From: Acidimicrobiaceae bacterium
GTDB taxonomy: Bacteria; Actinomycetota; Acidimicrobiia; Acidimicrobiales; Ilumatobacteraceae
NCBI GenBank assembly: GCA_013204455.1
Contig: JABMNW010000183.1
Location: forward strand, 1-42,656
Direction: 5' to 3'
Length of the DNA stretch: 42,656 bases
Below are positions 1 to 8,730 of this stretch, one piece after another. Below the pieces are notes generated by a model. That model saw nothing but the letters and a program-made list of their open reading frames with translations. It did no database searches and had not been told where the DNA came from. Position 1 is the first letter of the stretch; every line of letters begins with the position of its first letter. A program made the position numbers and the translations under genes.

Positions 1-1
1 C

Positions 2-262
2 AAAGAAGCCAACGAACTGGCACAACTTTCTGGCGGCGCTGAGGTTTTGATGCGGCGAGCACTCGAACTAATGAACTCCGGCGATCTCCGACTTGCCTGC
101 CATTTGGCGGACTTTGCAGGATGGTCTGCACCAGACGACAAAGCGATCCATGCCGATCGAGCAATCGTTTACAACAAGCGACGCGATGTTGAAATGTCGC
201 TGATGAGCAAAGGCATCTTCAAAGCCGCCGCCCGCGAATCCGAAGAAATCGCCAAACCGTAA
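2..262 (+). CDS. Alkyl-sulfatase-like hydrolase, C-terminal fragment (5' truncated)
   Basis: The reading frame is open from base 2, so the gene begins outside the window; the TTG/ATG at 47-52 are internal. The 86 visible residues (ALELMNSGDLRLACHLADFA, then a run ending KGIFKAAARESEEIAKP) resemble the dimerisation region that follows the metallo-beta-lactamase domain in alkyl sulfatases. There, an 'A..L...G...A..L.D' helix pair precedes a short C-terminal tail. Family knowledge suggests a zinc enzyme cleaving alkyl sulfate esters, but the catalytic domain is not in view and the substrate cannot be stated. It ends with TAA at 260-262. The neighbours on the other strand are unrelated. Confidence 0.6.
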   Translation, partial: KEANELAQLSGGAEVLMRRALELMNSGDLRLACHLADFAGWSAPDDKAIHADRAIVYNKRRDVEMSLMSKGIFKAAARESEEIAKP

Positions 263-600
263 CAACACATCAAGATAAAACTGAATAACCAAAACTGAGC
301 CCAGAAATACGGCCGGACCTGACCGTAAGGCCAGGCCCGGGACCCATTCCCCCGCAAGAGAAGGGTGGTTCAGTAGTCAAGGATAGCGCGATGGTGCGCC
401 GCAACAATTGGATGTGAGGCTGAGCGCAAGTAGCGGTGCCGCGATCGAACAATGACCGAACGAGTCCGTGCTGTAGAAAAACCTGCGCTTTGCGCAGTCA
501 GTACAGCATCATGCAATTGATTCCATGTTGCCGCACCTTGATTGAATTGGATATCGATGATCACGCGAAATTCAGTATGGCACAATGACCAATTTTGCTC
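263..600. other. Intergenic stretch between convergent genes, no gene seen
   Basis: This stretch lies between the end of the plus-strand sulfatase-like gene and the end of the minus-strand AbiEii gene. The short ORFs listed here (for example 370-585 and 169-357 on the minus strand) have no recognisable protein features and no ribosome binding sites. The only structure I see is the hairpin at 313-340. Confidence 0.6.
313..340 (+). terminator. GC-rich hairpin after the sulfatase-like gene
   Basis: CCGGACCTGACC and GGCCAGGCCCGG form a 12-bp stem with two A-C mismatches around a GTAA tetraloop, 50 bases after the stop codon. No T-run follows, so this is a candidate transcription end or mRNA-stabilising hairpin rather than a canonical intrinsic terminator. 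Confidence 0.4.
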
Positions 601-1566
601 TCAAAGGAGGTGCCTGTTGCTTCGGACTATGTCAATTGCCTCGTCGAAGGTAGGCAGTTTTCCCCACACCAGATTGGCTAGTTGTTTGTAGCCGTCTCGT
701 AACGCGGTGGTAACTGCCTCGTCTCCCCCAAACGCGACGCTGGTGGCGAACCCCCTCTCGGGTCGCGGAGTGAAAGACCATCCGGCGACAGCAGTGCGCC
801 GATCAATGTCGACCATGAGTTCGACGATTCCACTGTCAGCGAGTGCCCCGATAACACGGTCGCATTTGAGGAGCATCGCCGAGTCGTATAGGTGTCGAGC
901 ACCTTCCCTCAACTTGTCGTAGTCGCCGACCGTGGATCGGTGATGCAGGAACGCCAGCTTTTCAGCGAGGGTTCGTTCAGGTGCGAGTACCGTGATCTGG
1001 AATACCGCAAGATCCGCGTAGTCTTCAACAGCGGTAGGATCCGTTTCGCCAGCCACTTGCGACATCAGAGAGCGAATTGGTAGTTGCTCGTTCGGGGACG
1101 GGCCACCTCGCGAGCCCATTTCAAACAGGACACCTGGCGTGAGGAAACCGACGGAGCGTCTGGCCGTGTAGGAGTAGCGCGCGTTGAGGAATCCCTTGCC
1201 CTCATCCTCGTGTTCATAGCCCACACCGAGTTCATCGCTGGCGCGTTGAGCAACAGCACGCAAGAGGCGCTTCAACGCGTGCCCGGTCTGTTGGCAGACA
1301 ATGATTACATCGATGTCCTCCGAAAAACGCTCGATAATTCCGTAGGCCTTGGAAAGGCTGGTACCACCCTTAAACACGAGATCGTCGACGCCGACGAATG
1401 GAGCGATAGCACTTCTGAGAACTTCAGTGACCCAGTAGTCCTTCTCAACTGCACCAGGATCGACTTTGAGCCTTTCAGCCGTTCGATCTCGTAGGGCGTC
1501 GAAAGCGTCGGGGTCCTCTCGCAGGAGGTTCCCGACGCGTCCCGAGTTGCCCGCTTCGGGACTCAC
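601..1566 (-). CDS. AbiEii/AbiGii-family nucleotidyltransferase toxin
   Basis: This 321-residue protein belongs to the AbiEii family of nucleotidyltransferase toxins, the toxin half of type IV abortive-infection toxin-antitoxin systems. Visible motifs are the nucleotidyltransferase core GGTSLSK at residues 67-73 followed by SEDID at 82-86 (metal-binding DxD), the lysine motif AEKLAFLHHR at 201-210 and ARHLYD at 223-228. The start is GTG at 1566-1564 and overlaps the antitoxin stop by four bases (GTGA), as expected for a translationally coupled pair. The length is normal for the family. All recognisable motifs are intact, yet the antitoxin upstream is frameshifted. Either the toxin is kept in check differently, is inactive, or the frameshift is an error. 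Confidence 0.88.
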   Translation of the reverse strand: MSPEAGNSGRVGNLLREDPDAFDALRDRTAERLKVDPGAVEKDYWVTEVLRSAIAPFVGVDDLVFKGGTSLSKAYGIIERFSEDIDVIIVCQQTGHALKRLLRAVAQRASDELGVGYEHEDEGKGFLNARYSYTARRSVGFLTPGVLFEMGSRGGPSPNEQLPIRSLMSQVAGETDPTAVEDYADLAVFQITVLAPERTLAEKLAFLHHRSTVGDYDKLREGARHLYDSAMLLKCDRVIGALADSGIVELMVDIDRRTAVAGWSFTPRPERGFATSVAFGGDEAVTTALRDGYKQLANLVWGKLPTFDEAIDIVRSNRHLL

Positions 1567-2152
1567 CCAGAAACCAGATCGGCGATGCGATTGGTAAGGC
1601 CGGCTCGACGTTCAGACGCGGCGACCAAAGCGAGCATCTTGAGGTCAACGCGGCCGTCGCGGACCAGCCGACGGACGCGAGCGCGTGTCGCTGGCCAGGT
1701 CAGTTCGTTGTGGTTAGGGAAGTCACGGAGAACCTCGAGCAACGTGACCTCAAGTTGACTGAGCTTGATGCGCTGCGGATTTGAACGGCTCGTAAACTGG
1801 ACGCCTGAAGTCCTTTAGGGGACTGTCCGATTACGGCGATCATTGGCTGGCGGCTGACCTGAGTAGACAACCCAAGCGCATTCGCTGCCGAGGCTCCGGC
1901 CAGACCTGCGCCGGGCCCGGCAACAGCGAACGCCGCGGCGGTCGGATCAGGACGCGCCGTGCCGAACCGTGTTTGTGACGGCTTCTTCCAATACAGACCC
2001 TGCCGGATCCGCTCGATTGGTCCGGTCGAACCAGCGAGACGGGACAGCGATGACTCCACTGCTCGAACGGAACCCGGAACATTGTGGTTGGTAAAGAACG
2101 AGCGACTCGGTTGCGCTGCAACCCAGTCGGCAACACCATTCTTCGTACTCAT
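1563..2152 (-). pseudogene. AbiEi/DUF6088-type antitoxin, interrupted by a frameshift near base 1804
   Basis: Translation starts at ATG 2152-2150, behind a strong AGGAGGT ribosome binding site. It gives an N-terminal winged-helix region (MSTKNGVADWVAAQPSR, then VESSLSRLAGSTGPIERIRQ) and the family hallmark ASAANALGLSTQVS. In that frame the protein ends at 1700 with a meaningless tail (SVNLRSRCSRFSVTSLTTTN). In the other frame the same DNA reads VQFTSRSNPQRIKLSQLEVT, then LLEVLRDFPNHNELTW, and continues to a TGA at 1565-1563. That stop overlaps the toxin GTG by four bases, exactly what an intact antitoxin should do. One missing base at about 1802-1808 reconciles both halves. The 194-aa ORF in the track, starting at 2284, is too long at its start and wrong at its end. 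Real mutation and sequencing error cannot be told apart here. Confidence 0.8.
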
Positions 2153-2168
2153 TTCATACCTCCTGTCT

Positions 2169-2204
2169 GCGAGGAAAGTATAGCACTCTTCTCGCACGAT
2201 ACAA
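2169..2204 (-). promoter_or_regulatory. AbiE promoter with inverted repeat (candidate autoregulatory operator)
   Basis: On the minus strand TTGTAT and TATACT are separated by 16 bases and lie just upstream of the antitoxin ribosome binding site. The -10 box sits inside an inverted repeat, GCGAG (2169-2173) and CTCGC (2191-2195). AbiEi-type antitoxins are known to repress their own promoter through inverted repeats, so this is the likely operator. The assignment is by position and symmetry only. Confidence 0.5.
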
Positions 2205-2295
2205 CCGGGGCTGCGGAGGTCCAATAAATGTCTCCCGCTGTCCTCTCCTGATTGCGCGCATCCTCTCGGGAGCATCACTGACAAAATAAACGAAC

Positions 2296-2973
2296 TCAGG
2301 CGAGATGACGTAGGTCATTCAATGAAAGACGTCCTGTATAGATCGCCATACCAACTGCGGCATTTATGTCCATTGACTTGAGTGCTTTGATGTCATCCAA
2401 CGTCGTGATCCCTCCGGCAGCGGTGATCTCGTGAGTCGTTGTGGCCCGAAGTTGCGCAAACCATTCCAGATCGGTGCCCTGCATCATGCCTTCCTTGTCG
2501 ACATAGGTGCACAAGAATCCACTACACGATGAGGCGAGGGTGGCCATCGCCTCTACTGCTGTAATTGTGGTGGATTCTTTCCATCCTTTGACGACAACCT
2601 TTCCGTTCTTCGAATCAAGGGCGATCACAAGTTTTTCTTTGCTCACGGCATCCACTATGCGAGATAACTCCGGGGTAAACGCCGCCGTGCCGATGATCAC
2701 CCGATGTGCACCGAGACCAACCAGTTCGGCTGCTCGCTCGGCACTTCGCACTCCTCCACCAACACGACAGCGAGCACGCTCACAGAGTTGTGCGACGATC
2801 GCGGAGTTCTCGCCGGTTCCCATCGCCGCATCCAGATCGATGACCTGAATTTCAGGGAAGCCAACAAAAAGTTCCAGCATCTCAAGCGGTGGCGCACCTT
2901 CGAGTGCCTTATCACGGCCCTGCACGAGTTGCACAACCTTGCCACCCATGAGATCAATGCAGGGAAAAATCAC
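2296..2973 (-). CDS. hisA: Phosphoribosylformimino-5-aminoimidazole carboxamide ribotide isomerase (HisA)
   Basis: A (beta/alpha)8 isomerase that opens the ribose of ProFAR to give PRFAR, the fourth step of histidine synthesis. The N-terminus [17 protein letters not shown] carries the first catalytic Asp, [14 protein letters not shown] the second, and VGGGVRS and AAGGI are the phosphate-binding loops. At 225 residues it is somewhat shorter than typical HisA (about 240-245). The strand-6 region reads [13 protein letters not shown] instead of the common TDI.RDGt..G.N, so it is a divergent HisA. It is last in the operon. The GTG start (2973) overlaps the hisF stop by four bases (GTGA). Whether it also serves tryptophan synthesis like actinobacterial PriA cannot be told. 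Confidence 0.9.
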   Translation of the reverse strand: MIFPCIDLMGGKVVQLVQGRDKALEGAPPLEMLELFVGFPEIQVIDLDAAMGTGENSAIVAQLCERARCRVGGGVRSAERAAELVGLGAHRVIIGTAAFTPELSRIVDAVSKEKLVIALDSKNGKVVVKGWKESTTITAVEAMATLASSCSGFLCTYVDKEGMMQGTDLEWFAQLRATTTHEITAAGGITTLDDIKALKSMDINAAVGMAIYTGRLSLNDLRHLA

Positions 2974-3719
2974 CTGCGCACCGCGATGCGCTCATCGGCC
3001 AAAAACTTCTTAATCCCCGCAATGGTCAGTGATCCGAAATGGAATACCGAGGCGGCGAGAGCCGCATCGGCAACCCGTAAGATATTGCAAAAATCCTCCG
3101 GTGATCCAGCTCCACCGGAGGCAATCACGGGCACCCGGGTTGCGTCGTGCACCGCTGTGGTGAGTGCCAGATCAAAACCGCCCTGCACGCCGTCAGTGTT
3201 CATTGAGGTAAGCAGAATCTCGCCCGCACCAAGTGCTTCGCCGCGCTGTGCCCAACGCAAAGCATCCATACCTTCATCGTGGCGACCGCCGTTCGTAAAT
3301 ACATTCCAGCCCAACACCGACCGTCGGGCATCAATTGCGAGCACGACGGCTTGGCTACCAAATTCCTCGCTGAGTTCGCGCAATAGTTCTGGTCGTCGCA
3401 CCGCAGCGGTATTCACACTCACTTTGTCAGCACCGGCATGCAAGATCTTGCGTGCGTCTTCCACCGAACGAATTCCCCCACCAACAGTTAGGGGGATGAA
3501 TACCTGTTGGGCAGTGCGTGACACAATGTCGATCATCGTTTGGCGATTGTCGCTCGAGGCAGTGATGTCGAGAAATACCAGCTCATCTGCTCCTTCGTCG
3601 TTGTACCGCTTCGCCAGTTCCACCGGATCACCAGCATCGCGAAGATTGACGAAATTGACACCCTTAACGACTCGACCTTTATCGACGTCCAGGCACGGGA
3701 TGATGCGCTTAGTCAACAT
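2970..3719 (-). CDS. hisF: Imidazole glycerol phosphate synthase, cyclase subunit HisF
   Basis: The cyclase subunit of the HisFH complex uses ammonia from HisH to convert PRFAR to imidazole-glycerol phosphate and [24 protein letters not shown] at the N-terminus carries the first catalytic Asp, and LAIDARR the second. VGGGIRS and IASGGAG are the phosphate sites. Its 249 residues are the usual length. The ATG start at 3719 follows the hisH stop with no gap (TAG then ATG). Having hisF before hisA is the reverse of the hisH-hisA-hisF order in many bacteria. Confidence 0.96.
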   Translation of the reverse strand: MLTKRIIPCLDVDKGRVVKGVNFVNLRDAGDPVELAKRYNDEGADELVFLDITASSDNRQTMIDIVSRTAQQVFIPLTVGGGIRSVEDARKILHAGADKVSVNTAAVRRPELLRELSEEFGSQAVVLAIDARRSVLGWNVFTNGGRHDEGMDALRWAQRGEALGAGEILLTSMNTDGVQGGFDLALTTAVHDATRVPVIASGGAGSPEDFCNILRVADAALAASVFHFGSLTIAGIKKFLADERIAVRR

Positions 3720-4313
3720 CTATAGATCTACGAAATTCTGGAGCACACGCAAGCCCGCGCGACCCGACTTTTCGGGGTGAAACTGAACACCGAAAATGTT
3801 GTCGCGCTCGATGACCGCAGAAAACGACACGCCATGGGTGGTGGTCGCCGTGGTTGATGCAGTGACGGGACAGAAAAAACTGTTGGCAAAATAGAAATGC
3901 TGACCATCCTCAATATTGCGCAATAAACGAGAGGCTCCGTTGATTGAGATGCTGTTCCAGCCCATGTGCGGAACGCGTTGCGGAGCGCCGAACTGCGCGA
4001 CCGTCCCAGCAAGAACACCGAAACCGGGAACTCCTATGGCTTCGTCACTTTTCTCGAAAAGCACCTGCATTCCAAGACATACACCGAGAAACATTGCCCC
4101 CGAGGCAATGTGCCCGACGACGGCCTCACGAAGCCCGCGGGCATCAAGTTCGCGAGCGATCTGGGCAAAGTGCCCGACACCGGGAAGCATTATTTTCTGG
4201 GCCGAGTAAATGTCATCTGCGTTGCTGACGACTCTGAACGACGCACCCATCGATGACAATGCATTTTCAACCGAGCGCAAGTTGCCGGCGCCATAGTCGA
4301 CAACTGCGATCAC
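3720..4313 (-). CDS. hisH: Imidazole glycerol phosphate synthase, glutamine amidotransferase subunit HisH
   Basis: A class I glutaminase that supplies ammonia to HisF. The track ORF starts at 4394 inside hisB. I place the start at GTG 4313-4311, giving [18 protein letters not shown], the standard HisH N-terminus, a 197-residue protein and a four-base GTGA overlap with the hisB stop. The nucleophile Cys is in FLGVCLGMQ (about residue 79). The His-Glu pair of the triad is in [10 protein letters not shown] near the C-terminus. PGVGHFAQ and MGWNSI are also family features. Confidence 0.95.
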   Translation of the reverse strand: MIAVVDYGAGNLRSVENALSSMGASFRVVSNADDIYSAQKIMLPGVGHFAQIARELDARGLREAVVGHIASGAMFLGVCLGMQVLFEKSDEAIGVPGFGVLAGTVAQFGAPQRVPHMGWNSISINGASRLLRNIEDGQHFYFANSFFCPVTASTTATTTHGVSFSAVIERDNIFGVQFHPEKSGRAGLRVLQNFVDL

Positions 4314-4897
4314 AGCAGACCCTTCGTGGATGGTAATTGCTTCTTCAACTGCGCGTCCGTTGAACACGCATATCGCAACGCACGAGCAAAGCACTTGAAG
4401 ATGCTCTCGATTTTGTGGTGATTGGAGCGGCCATACATCACCTTGAGATGCACGTTGGCCAAAGCATGGTTGACAAATCCACCGAAGAAGTCTTCAACAA
4501 GTTCTGTTTGCAAGTCGCCGATCAGTCGCACTTTGATCAGACTGCTGTATACCAATGCAGGGCGACCGCCAAGGTCGACTGCCGAGACGCACAGTGTTTC
4601 ATCCATCGGCAGCACGAAATAACCGGCTCGATTGATGCCCCTGCGCGTACCAAGTGCCTTGGCAAATAATTGCCCAAGCACGATGCCCACATCTTCAACG
4701 GTGTGGTGCTGATCTATATCTAGATCACCTTTGGCCTTGATCGTAAGATCGAAACCACCATGTTTGGCAAAAAGTTCCAGCATGTGATCCAAGAAACGAA
4801 TGCCTGTTGAGATGTCGTACTTTCCGTGACCCTCGATCACCAACTTTCCACTGATCTGGGTCTCTTTGGTGTTGCGCTCGATCGTTGCTCGTCTCAT
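4310..4897 (-). CDS. hisB: Imidazoleglycerol-phosphate dehydratase (HisB, monofunctional)
   Basis: A manganese-dependent dehydratase converting imidazole-glycerol phosphate to imidazole-acetol phosphate. The metal and substrate motifs are all present: [29 protein letters not shown], and [19 protein letters not shown] near the C-terminus. The 195-residue length is that of the monofunctional enzyme, with no histidinol-phosphatase domain. Its ATG start overlaps the hisC stop (ATGA) and its stop overlaps the hisH start (GTGA), so it is tightly coupled on both sides. The family commonly begins with a close relative of [12 protein letters not shown]. Confidence 0.97.
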   Translation of the reverse strand: MRRATIERNTKETQISGKLVIEGHGKYDISTGIRFLDHMLELFAKHGGFDLTIKAKGDLDIDQHHTVEDVGIVLGQLFAKALGTRRGINRAGYFVLPMDETLCVSAVDLGGRPALVYSSLIKVRLIGDLQTELVEDFFGGFVNHALANVHLKVMYGRSNHHKIESIFKCFARALRYACSTDAQLKKQLPSTKGLL

Positions 4898-5952
4898 AGT
4901 ACTTTCTCCAATTCATTGAGGAACTGCTTCATTTGTGCCCGCGTTCCGATTGTCACCCGCACACAGCCGGAAATTTCGTAACTACGATCGCGAATCAGGA
5001 TGCCGGTCTGTTTGAGTTGATCACGAATCGTGCTAGCCCGACTGCCAACATTGAAGAGAATGAAGTTTCCAGCACTCGCGTACCAGCGAAGCCCCAGAGC
5101 GCCGAGCCCTTCTTCGAGGAACGATCGAGCCGCCAGTACTTCGTTCACATAGTTGCGCACATAGGCAACATCGTTTACTGCGGCTACCGCGGCGACAACC
5201 GCCACGACATTCACGCTGTAGGGGGATTGCGCCTTGCGCAACCAGGCGATGTTCTGCTCTTGGGAGCACAAACACCCGCATCGAATACCCGCCATCCCGA
5301 ATGCTTTGGAAAATGTGCGGCTGACAAATAGTTGTGGATACTCGGCAAGCCAACCCATTGCCGTGATGCCTGAGAACTCGACATATGCCTCATCCACGAG
5401 CACTGCCGCATTTGGTGCGGCGGCGATCACTAGGCGGAGTTGCGATTCGCTCACCGGCGTACCCGTCGGATTATTCGGGTTTGAAATACACACGGCTCGA
5501 GTCTTTGGACCGATGGCGCCAAGAACGGCCTCGAGCGGAAATGCCAAGTCGTCAAGCACCTTGTACTCGACCTGGCGTACGACGGCTCCGGCAAGTTCGG
5601 CATAAAACCGATACATCGCATATGACGGGCTAAGTACGAGCACTTCCGACCCTGCTTCAACGAATGTGTTGAAGAGCAACTGGATCGCTTCATCGGTGCC
5701 GTTGGTAAATGTCATCTGATTTTCATTGATTCCCAAAAACGACGACACGGCACTGCGTGCTTGCGAGTATTCGGGATACATACTCAGGGACTCACCAGTG
5801 AGGGCATTCGTGATTGCCGCAATGACAGCCGGCGAACACCCCACGGTGTTTTCATTGAAGTCCAGTCGCAACTTTCCACCGCGACCGTTTTGTGGTGGCG
5901 AATACGCTTTCATCTGGATTACCGCAGTCCGCGGGAGTAATTCATTTGTCAT
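4894..5952 (-). CDS. hisC: Histidinol-phosphate aminotransferase (HisC)
   Basis: A fold-type I PLP aminotransferase that makes histidinol phosphate from imidazole-acetol phosphate and glutamate. The 466-aa track ORF runs far into hisD. The true start is ATG 5952-5950, giving [20 protein letters not shown] and a 352-residue protein of normal length. GGAGGTG, seven or so bases upstream within the end of hisD, is its ribosome binding site. The PLP lysine is in [13 protein letters not shown], and LDFNENTVG and [11 protein letters not shown] are conserved substrate and cofactor segments. The gene overlaps hisD by 11 bases and hisB by 4. Confidence 0.95.
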   Translation of the reverse strand: MTNELLPRTAVIQMKAYSPPQNGRGGKLRLDFNENTVGCSPAVIAAITNALTGESLSMYPEYSQARSAVSSFLGINENQMTFTNGTDEAIQLLFNTFVEAGSEVLVLSPSYAMYRFYAELAGAVVRQVEYKVLDDLAFPLEAVLGAIGPKTRAVCISNPNNPTGTPVSESQLRLVIAAAPNAAVLVDEAYVEFSGITAMGWLAEYPQLFVSRTFSKAFGMAGIRCGCLCSQEQNIAWLRKAQSPYSVNVVAVVAAVAAVNDVAYVRNYVNEVLAARSFLEEGLGALGLRWYASAGNFILFNVGSRASTIRDQLKQTGILIRDRSYEISGCVRVTIGTRAQMKQFLNELEKVL

Positions 5953-7171
5953 AACGCACCTCCACCGACCTGGCATGTGCTTCGAGACCTTCAGCCCGGG
6001 CAATTGTGGTGATCGTCGGCACAAGTTCACGCAATCCATCTGCCGAAAGTTCTTGCACTGAGATGACTTTGACAAAATCTGCTGCCGATAATCCGCCACG
6101 CAACCGTGCCTGACCCGAGGTTGGTAAAACATGGTTGGGACCACTTGCATAATCCCCCGCCGCCTCCGGACTGAAGGGCCCGAGAAACACCGATCCGGCA
6201 TTTGTGATACCAGAGAGCCACGATGCATCGTACAAAACCAAGTGTTCAGGGGCGAGCGAATCGGAAAATTCAAGCGCCTGTTCGATCGTCTCACAGAGCA
6301 CGATTGCGCCGTTGCTGTCTATCGAGGCACGGGCGGTTGATGCCGTTGACAGATCAGCAAGTTGCGTCTCGATCTCGTTTTGCACGGCACGTGCCAATGA
6401 CGCAGACGTAGTCAGCAAGATTGCTGACGCATCCACATCGTGTTCTGATTGAGCAAGCATGTCTGCGGCAATCCATGCCGGATTTCCATCTTTGGCGATG
6501 ATCAACACCTCCGATGGTCCGGCGATGAAGTCGATCGCGCAATCGCCGGAGATTAGTTTCTTTGCCGCGGCGACATAGGCGTTACCGGGACCGACAATAC
6601 GCTCCACCCGGGGAACCGACTCGGTTCCGAAAGCGAACGCGGCAATCGCCTGGGCGCCCCCGATGCAGAAGAACTTGCTCACGCCCAACTTTGCCGCAGT
6701 TCCGAGAATCTCGGTGCTTGGCCGCGGGCAGGCAACACATGTCATTGGCACCCCGGCAACTTGTGCCGGGATGATCGTCATCAACAGTGTGGATGGAAGC
6801 GGGTATCGACCTGCCGGAACATATGCACCCATCGATGCAATAGGGCGAACAACCTGACCGAGGCGGCGACCATCGCTGAACTCGATCATTTTCTCTTGCG
6901 GAAGTTGCATCTGCGCAAATTCGCGAATGTTGCGTGCCGCAGTTTCGATCGCTTTCTCGAACTCAGGTTCAAGCACACCTTTGGGCTGAATTAGCACAGA
7001 GTCACCGTCAAAGCCATCAAACTTTCGTGCATAGTCGAGCAGTGCCGCATCACCGCGGTCGCGCACATCGGCAATGATTGGCGCGACCACTGCTTCGGCA
7101 TCGCTTAGCAGCCGCGCCTTGCGAGCACGCAGCACACCCGCTTGGGAAATTGGCAAGATCCGAATCATCAC
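5942..7171 (-). CDS. hisD: Histidinol dehydrogenase (HisD)
   Basis: A zinc- and NAD-dependent enzyme carrying out the last two oxidations, histidinol to histidine. Motifs are [57 protein letters not shown] (zinc ligands and catalytic residues) and [19 protein letters not shown]. The 409-residue length is slightly below the usual 430. Either GTG 7171 (GTGA overlap with hisG) or ATG 7168 (TGATG overlap) could start translation; they differ by one residue. It sits between hisG and hisC in the operon. Confidence 0.96.
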   Translation of the reverse strand: MMIRILPISQAGVLRARKARLLSDAEAVVAPIIADVRDRGDAALLDYARKFDGFDGDSVLIQPKGVLEPEFEKAIETAARNIREFAQMQLPQEKMIEFSDGRRLGQVVRPIASMGAYVPAGRYPLPSTLLMTIIPAQVAGVPMTCVACPRPSTEILGTAAKLGVSKFFCIGGAQAIAAFAFGTESVPRVERIVGPGNAYVAAAKKLISGDCAIDFIAGPSEVLIIAKDGNPAWIAADMLAQSEHDVDASAILLTTSASLARAVQNEIETQLADLSTASTARASIDSNGAIVLCETIEQALEFSDSLAPEHLVLYDASWLSGITNAGSVFLGPFSPEAAGDYASGPNHVLPTSGQARLRGGLSAADFVKVISVQELSADGLRELVPTITTIARAEGLEAHARSVEVRYDK

Positions 7172-8073
7172 ATGATGATCTTGTTAAGTGGATATTCAAC
7201 GATGCCGCTCGCCCCTGCCGCCTTCAGACGGGGCACGATTGTTCGAACTGTTGCTTCATCGAGAATCGTGTTCAGCGCCAGCCAGTTTTCATCAGTGAGA
7301 TTCGAGATTGTGGGTTTCTTGAGCGCCGGCAACACTGCAACAACTGCCTGCAGATTCTGTTTTTCGACGTTCATCATCAGACCTACTTTGCCCATCGCGT
7401 TAATCGCCCCCTCCAGCAGCATCTTGATATCCAGCAATTGGTTGCGCTTGGCTTCGTCTTTCCACGAATCCACATTGGCGATGAAAACTGTGTTCGATTC
7501 AATCACCGTTTCGATGATGCGCAGGTTGTTGGCACGAAGCGATGAGCCCGTCTCTGTAACCTCAACAATCGCATCGGCCAATATCGGGGGTTTCACCTCG
7601 GTGGCTCCCCAACTGAACTCGACCTTGGCCCGCACCCCATTTAGGGCGAGATAGCGGTTCGTTGTTTGAACCAGTTCGGTAGCGATGATTTTTCCTTCGA
7701 GATCACGGACCGACTGCACCGGTGAAGATTCAGGAACTGCCAGCACCCAGCGCACGCGACCAAAACTCTGTTTGGAATACACCAGATCGGCTATCGGCTG
7801 GACGATGGCGCCACTCTCGGCGATCCAGTCCTGGCCGGTGAGCCCGGCATCCAATACGCCGTCTTCGACATACCGCGCCATTTCTTGTGCTCGAATCAGC
7901 ATGCATTCGATATTCGGGTCATCGATTGCAGGGAAATACGACCGATCGTTCACCGTGATCTGGAACCCCGCACGGCGAAATAAATCAACGGTGGCATTCT
8001 CTAGACTCCCCTTTGGGATTCCGAGTTTCAAGATTCCTGGTTTTTGTGTCATTGTGCTCTCCATATTCATCAT
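7168..8073 (-). CDS. hisG: ATP phosphoribosyltransferase (HisG, long form)
   Basis: The first, committed and feedback-regulated step: it joins PRPP to [25 protein letters not shown] is the N-terminal catalytic signature, [13 protein letters not shown] and [12 protein letters not shown] are further catalytic-domain segments. The extra region near residues 215-301 ([20 protein letters not shown]) is the ACT-like histidine-binding domain. At about 300 residues this is the long, HisZ-independent form. Two starts are possible: ATG 8073, overlapping the hisI stop (ATGA), or ATG 8052, which has GGAGAG just upstream and begins [11 protein letters not shown]. The second fits family N-termini well, the first the operon pattern. 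Confidence 0.95.
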   Translation of the reverse strand: MMNMESTMTQKPGILKLGIPKGSLENATVDLFRRAGFQITVNDRSYFPAIDDPNIECMLIRAQEMARYVEDGVLDAGLTGQDWIAESGAIVQPIADLVYSKQSFGRVRWVLAVPESSPVQSVRDLEGKIIATELVQTTNRYLALNGVRAKVEFSWGATEVKPPILADAIVEVTETGSSLRANNLRIIETVIESNTVFIANVDSWKDEAKRNQLLDIKMLLEGAINAMGKVGLMMNVEKQNLQAVVAVLPALKKPTISNLTDENWLALNTILDEATVRTIVPRLKAAGASGIVEYPLNKIIM

Positions 8074-8474
8074 TTGGCGTATACATCATCTGGTTGAAAT
8101 GTTTGTGTTTCGGTAACCACCCATTCATCGCCGCGTAGTTCGCGCACGAAGCAACTTTCGTAACCCTCGTGGCACACACCAGGCCCGAGAACCTCGACCG
8201 AAATGAGCAGAGAATCGCGATCACAATCGGTGGTGATCCCCCGCACGGCCAGACGATGACCAGACGACTCGCCCTTTAGCCACAAGGTGTTGCGGGATCG
8301 GCTATAGAACACGACGTAACCAGTTTCGATGGTCGCAACGATGGCTGCATGATTCATAAAGCCGACCATCAGCACACGCTTGGTGTTTGCATCTTGTACG
8401 ACGGCGGCAACGAGGCCATCAAGTTTTGTAAAGTCGAGTGCTGAGACCGACTTCGGTGTGATTATATTTGTCAT
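8070..8474 (-). CDS. hisI: Phosphoribosyl-AMP cyclohydrolase (HisI)
   Basis: A zinc and magnesium enzyme opening the adenine ring of phosphoribosyl-AMP in the third step of histidine synthesis. [28 protein letters not shown] and [10 protein letters not shown] contain the metal-binding Asp and Cys residues. At 134 residues it is the cyclohydrolase domain only. No pyrophosphohydrolase (HisE) domain is fused, and hisE is not in this window. The start at 8474 has AGGAG eight bases upstream. It is the first gene of the operon and directly follows the attenuator. Confidence 0.95.
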   Translation of the reverse strand: MTNIITPKSVSALDFTKLDGLVAAVVQDANTKRVLMVGFMNHAAIVATIETGYVVFYSRSRNTLWLKGESSGHRLAVRGITTDCDRDSLLISVEVLGPGVCHEGYESCFVRELRGDEWVVTETQTFQPDDVYAK

Positions 8475-8500
8475 AAACTGACTCCTAATTTGATTCTGGG

Positions 8501-8532
8501 AAAAGAAAAAACCCGCCGGTGAATCCGACGGG
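8501..8532 (-). terminator. Intrinsic terminator of the his leader (attenuator)
   Basis: On the minus strand CCCGTCGG and CCGGCGGG form an 8-bp stem (one G-T pair) with a 5-base loop, followed by TTTTTTCTTTT. It lies between the leader peptide and hisI, 27 bases before the hisI start, the position of an attenuator rather than a gene-end terminator. Confidence 0.88.
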
Positions 8533-8596
8533 CTCTGAAACGGAATGAAAACTTGTGCGTTACACGAGAGCCCTGTGTGTCATGTGATGATGGGCC
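8530..8596 (-). promoter_or_regulatory. Alternative pairing segments of the his attenuator (antiterminator and pause hairpin)
   Basis: GGGCTCT within the end of the leader cistron (8567-8573) is perfectly complementary to AGAGCCC (8530-8536), which takes three bases of the terminator 5' arm, so the two structures exclude each other. GGGCT (8569-8573) can instead pair with GGCCC (8592-8596), placing the CAT CAT CAC codons in the loop. A ribosome stalled on those codons would open the second pairing and free the first. This is the classical three-way arrangement; it is read from complementarity, not folded by program. Confidence 0.75.
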
Positions 8597-8616
8597 GCGT
8601 GATGTATTACGAACAT
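8560..8616 (-). CDS. hisL: Histidine operon leader peptide (18 aa, six His)
   Basis: Translation of the minus strand from ATG 8616 to TAA 8560 gives MFVIHHAAHHHMTHRALV, six histidines in 18 residues. It ends 28 bases before the terminator stem. It is too short for the ORF track. Charged tRNA-His would let the ribosome reach the stop codon and cover the GGGCTCT segment, so the terminator forms. Histidine starvation would stall it at the CAT/CAC run and permit read-through into hisI. There is no clear ribosome binding site. The predicted start of transcription lies at or next to the A of the ATG, so it may be translated as a leaderless message. Confidence 0.85.
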   Translation of the reverse strand: MFVIHHAAHHHMTHRALV

Positions 8617-8652
8617 GCCCGTCACGATAGTGGGCTTGATGGCGATGTACAA
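8617..8652 (-). promoter_or_regulatory. Promoter of the his operon
   Basis: On the minus strand TTGTAC (8647-8652) and TATCGT (8624-8629) are 17 bases apart. Seven bases (GACGGGC) separate the -10 box from the leader ATG, so the expected start point falls on or beside the A of the ATG. Confidence 0.6.
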
Positions 8653-8730
8653 CTCGGTTATCGCACGCCGATCGAATTCGAGTTAACCTATGAAAAATCA
8701 TCCATCCCAGCCTGATATTCACATCACAGC

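Noticed and set aside
707-1494. Plus-strand ORFs 707-922, 892-1083 and 1084-1494 over the toxin gene
   Set aside because: They are antisense shadows of AbiEii, whose motifs are unambiguous.
2704-3780. 358-aa plus-strand ORF opposite hisA/hisF
   Set aside because: It is an antisense shadow of two well-conserved his genes; its composition is low-complexity Ser/Thr/Arg and no domain is recognisable.
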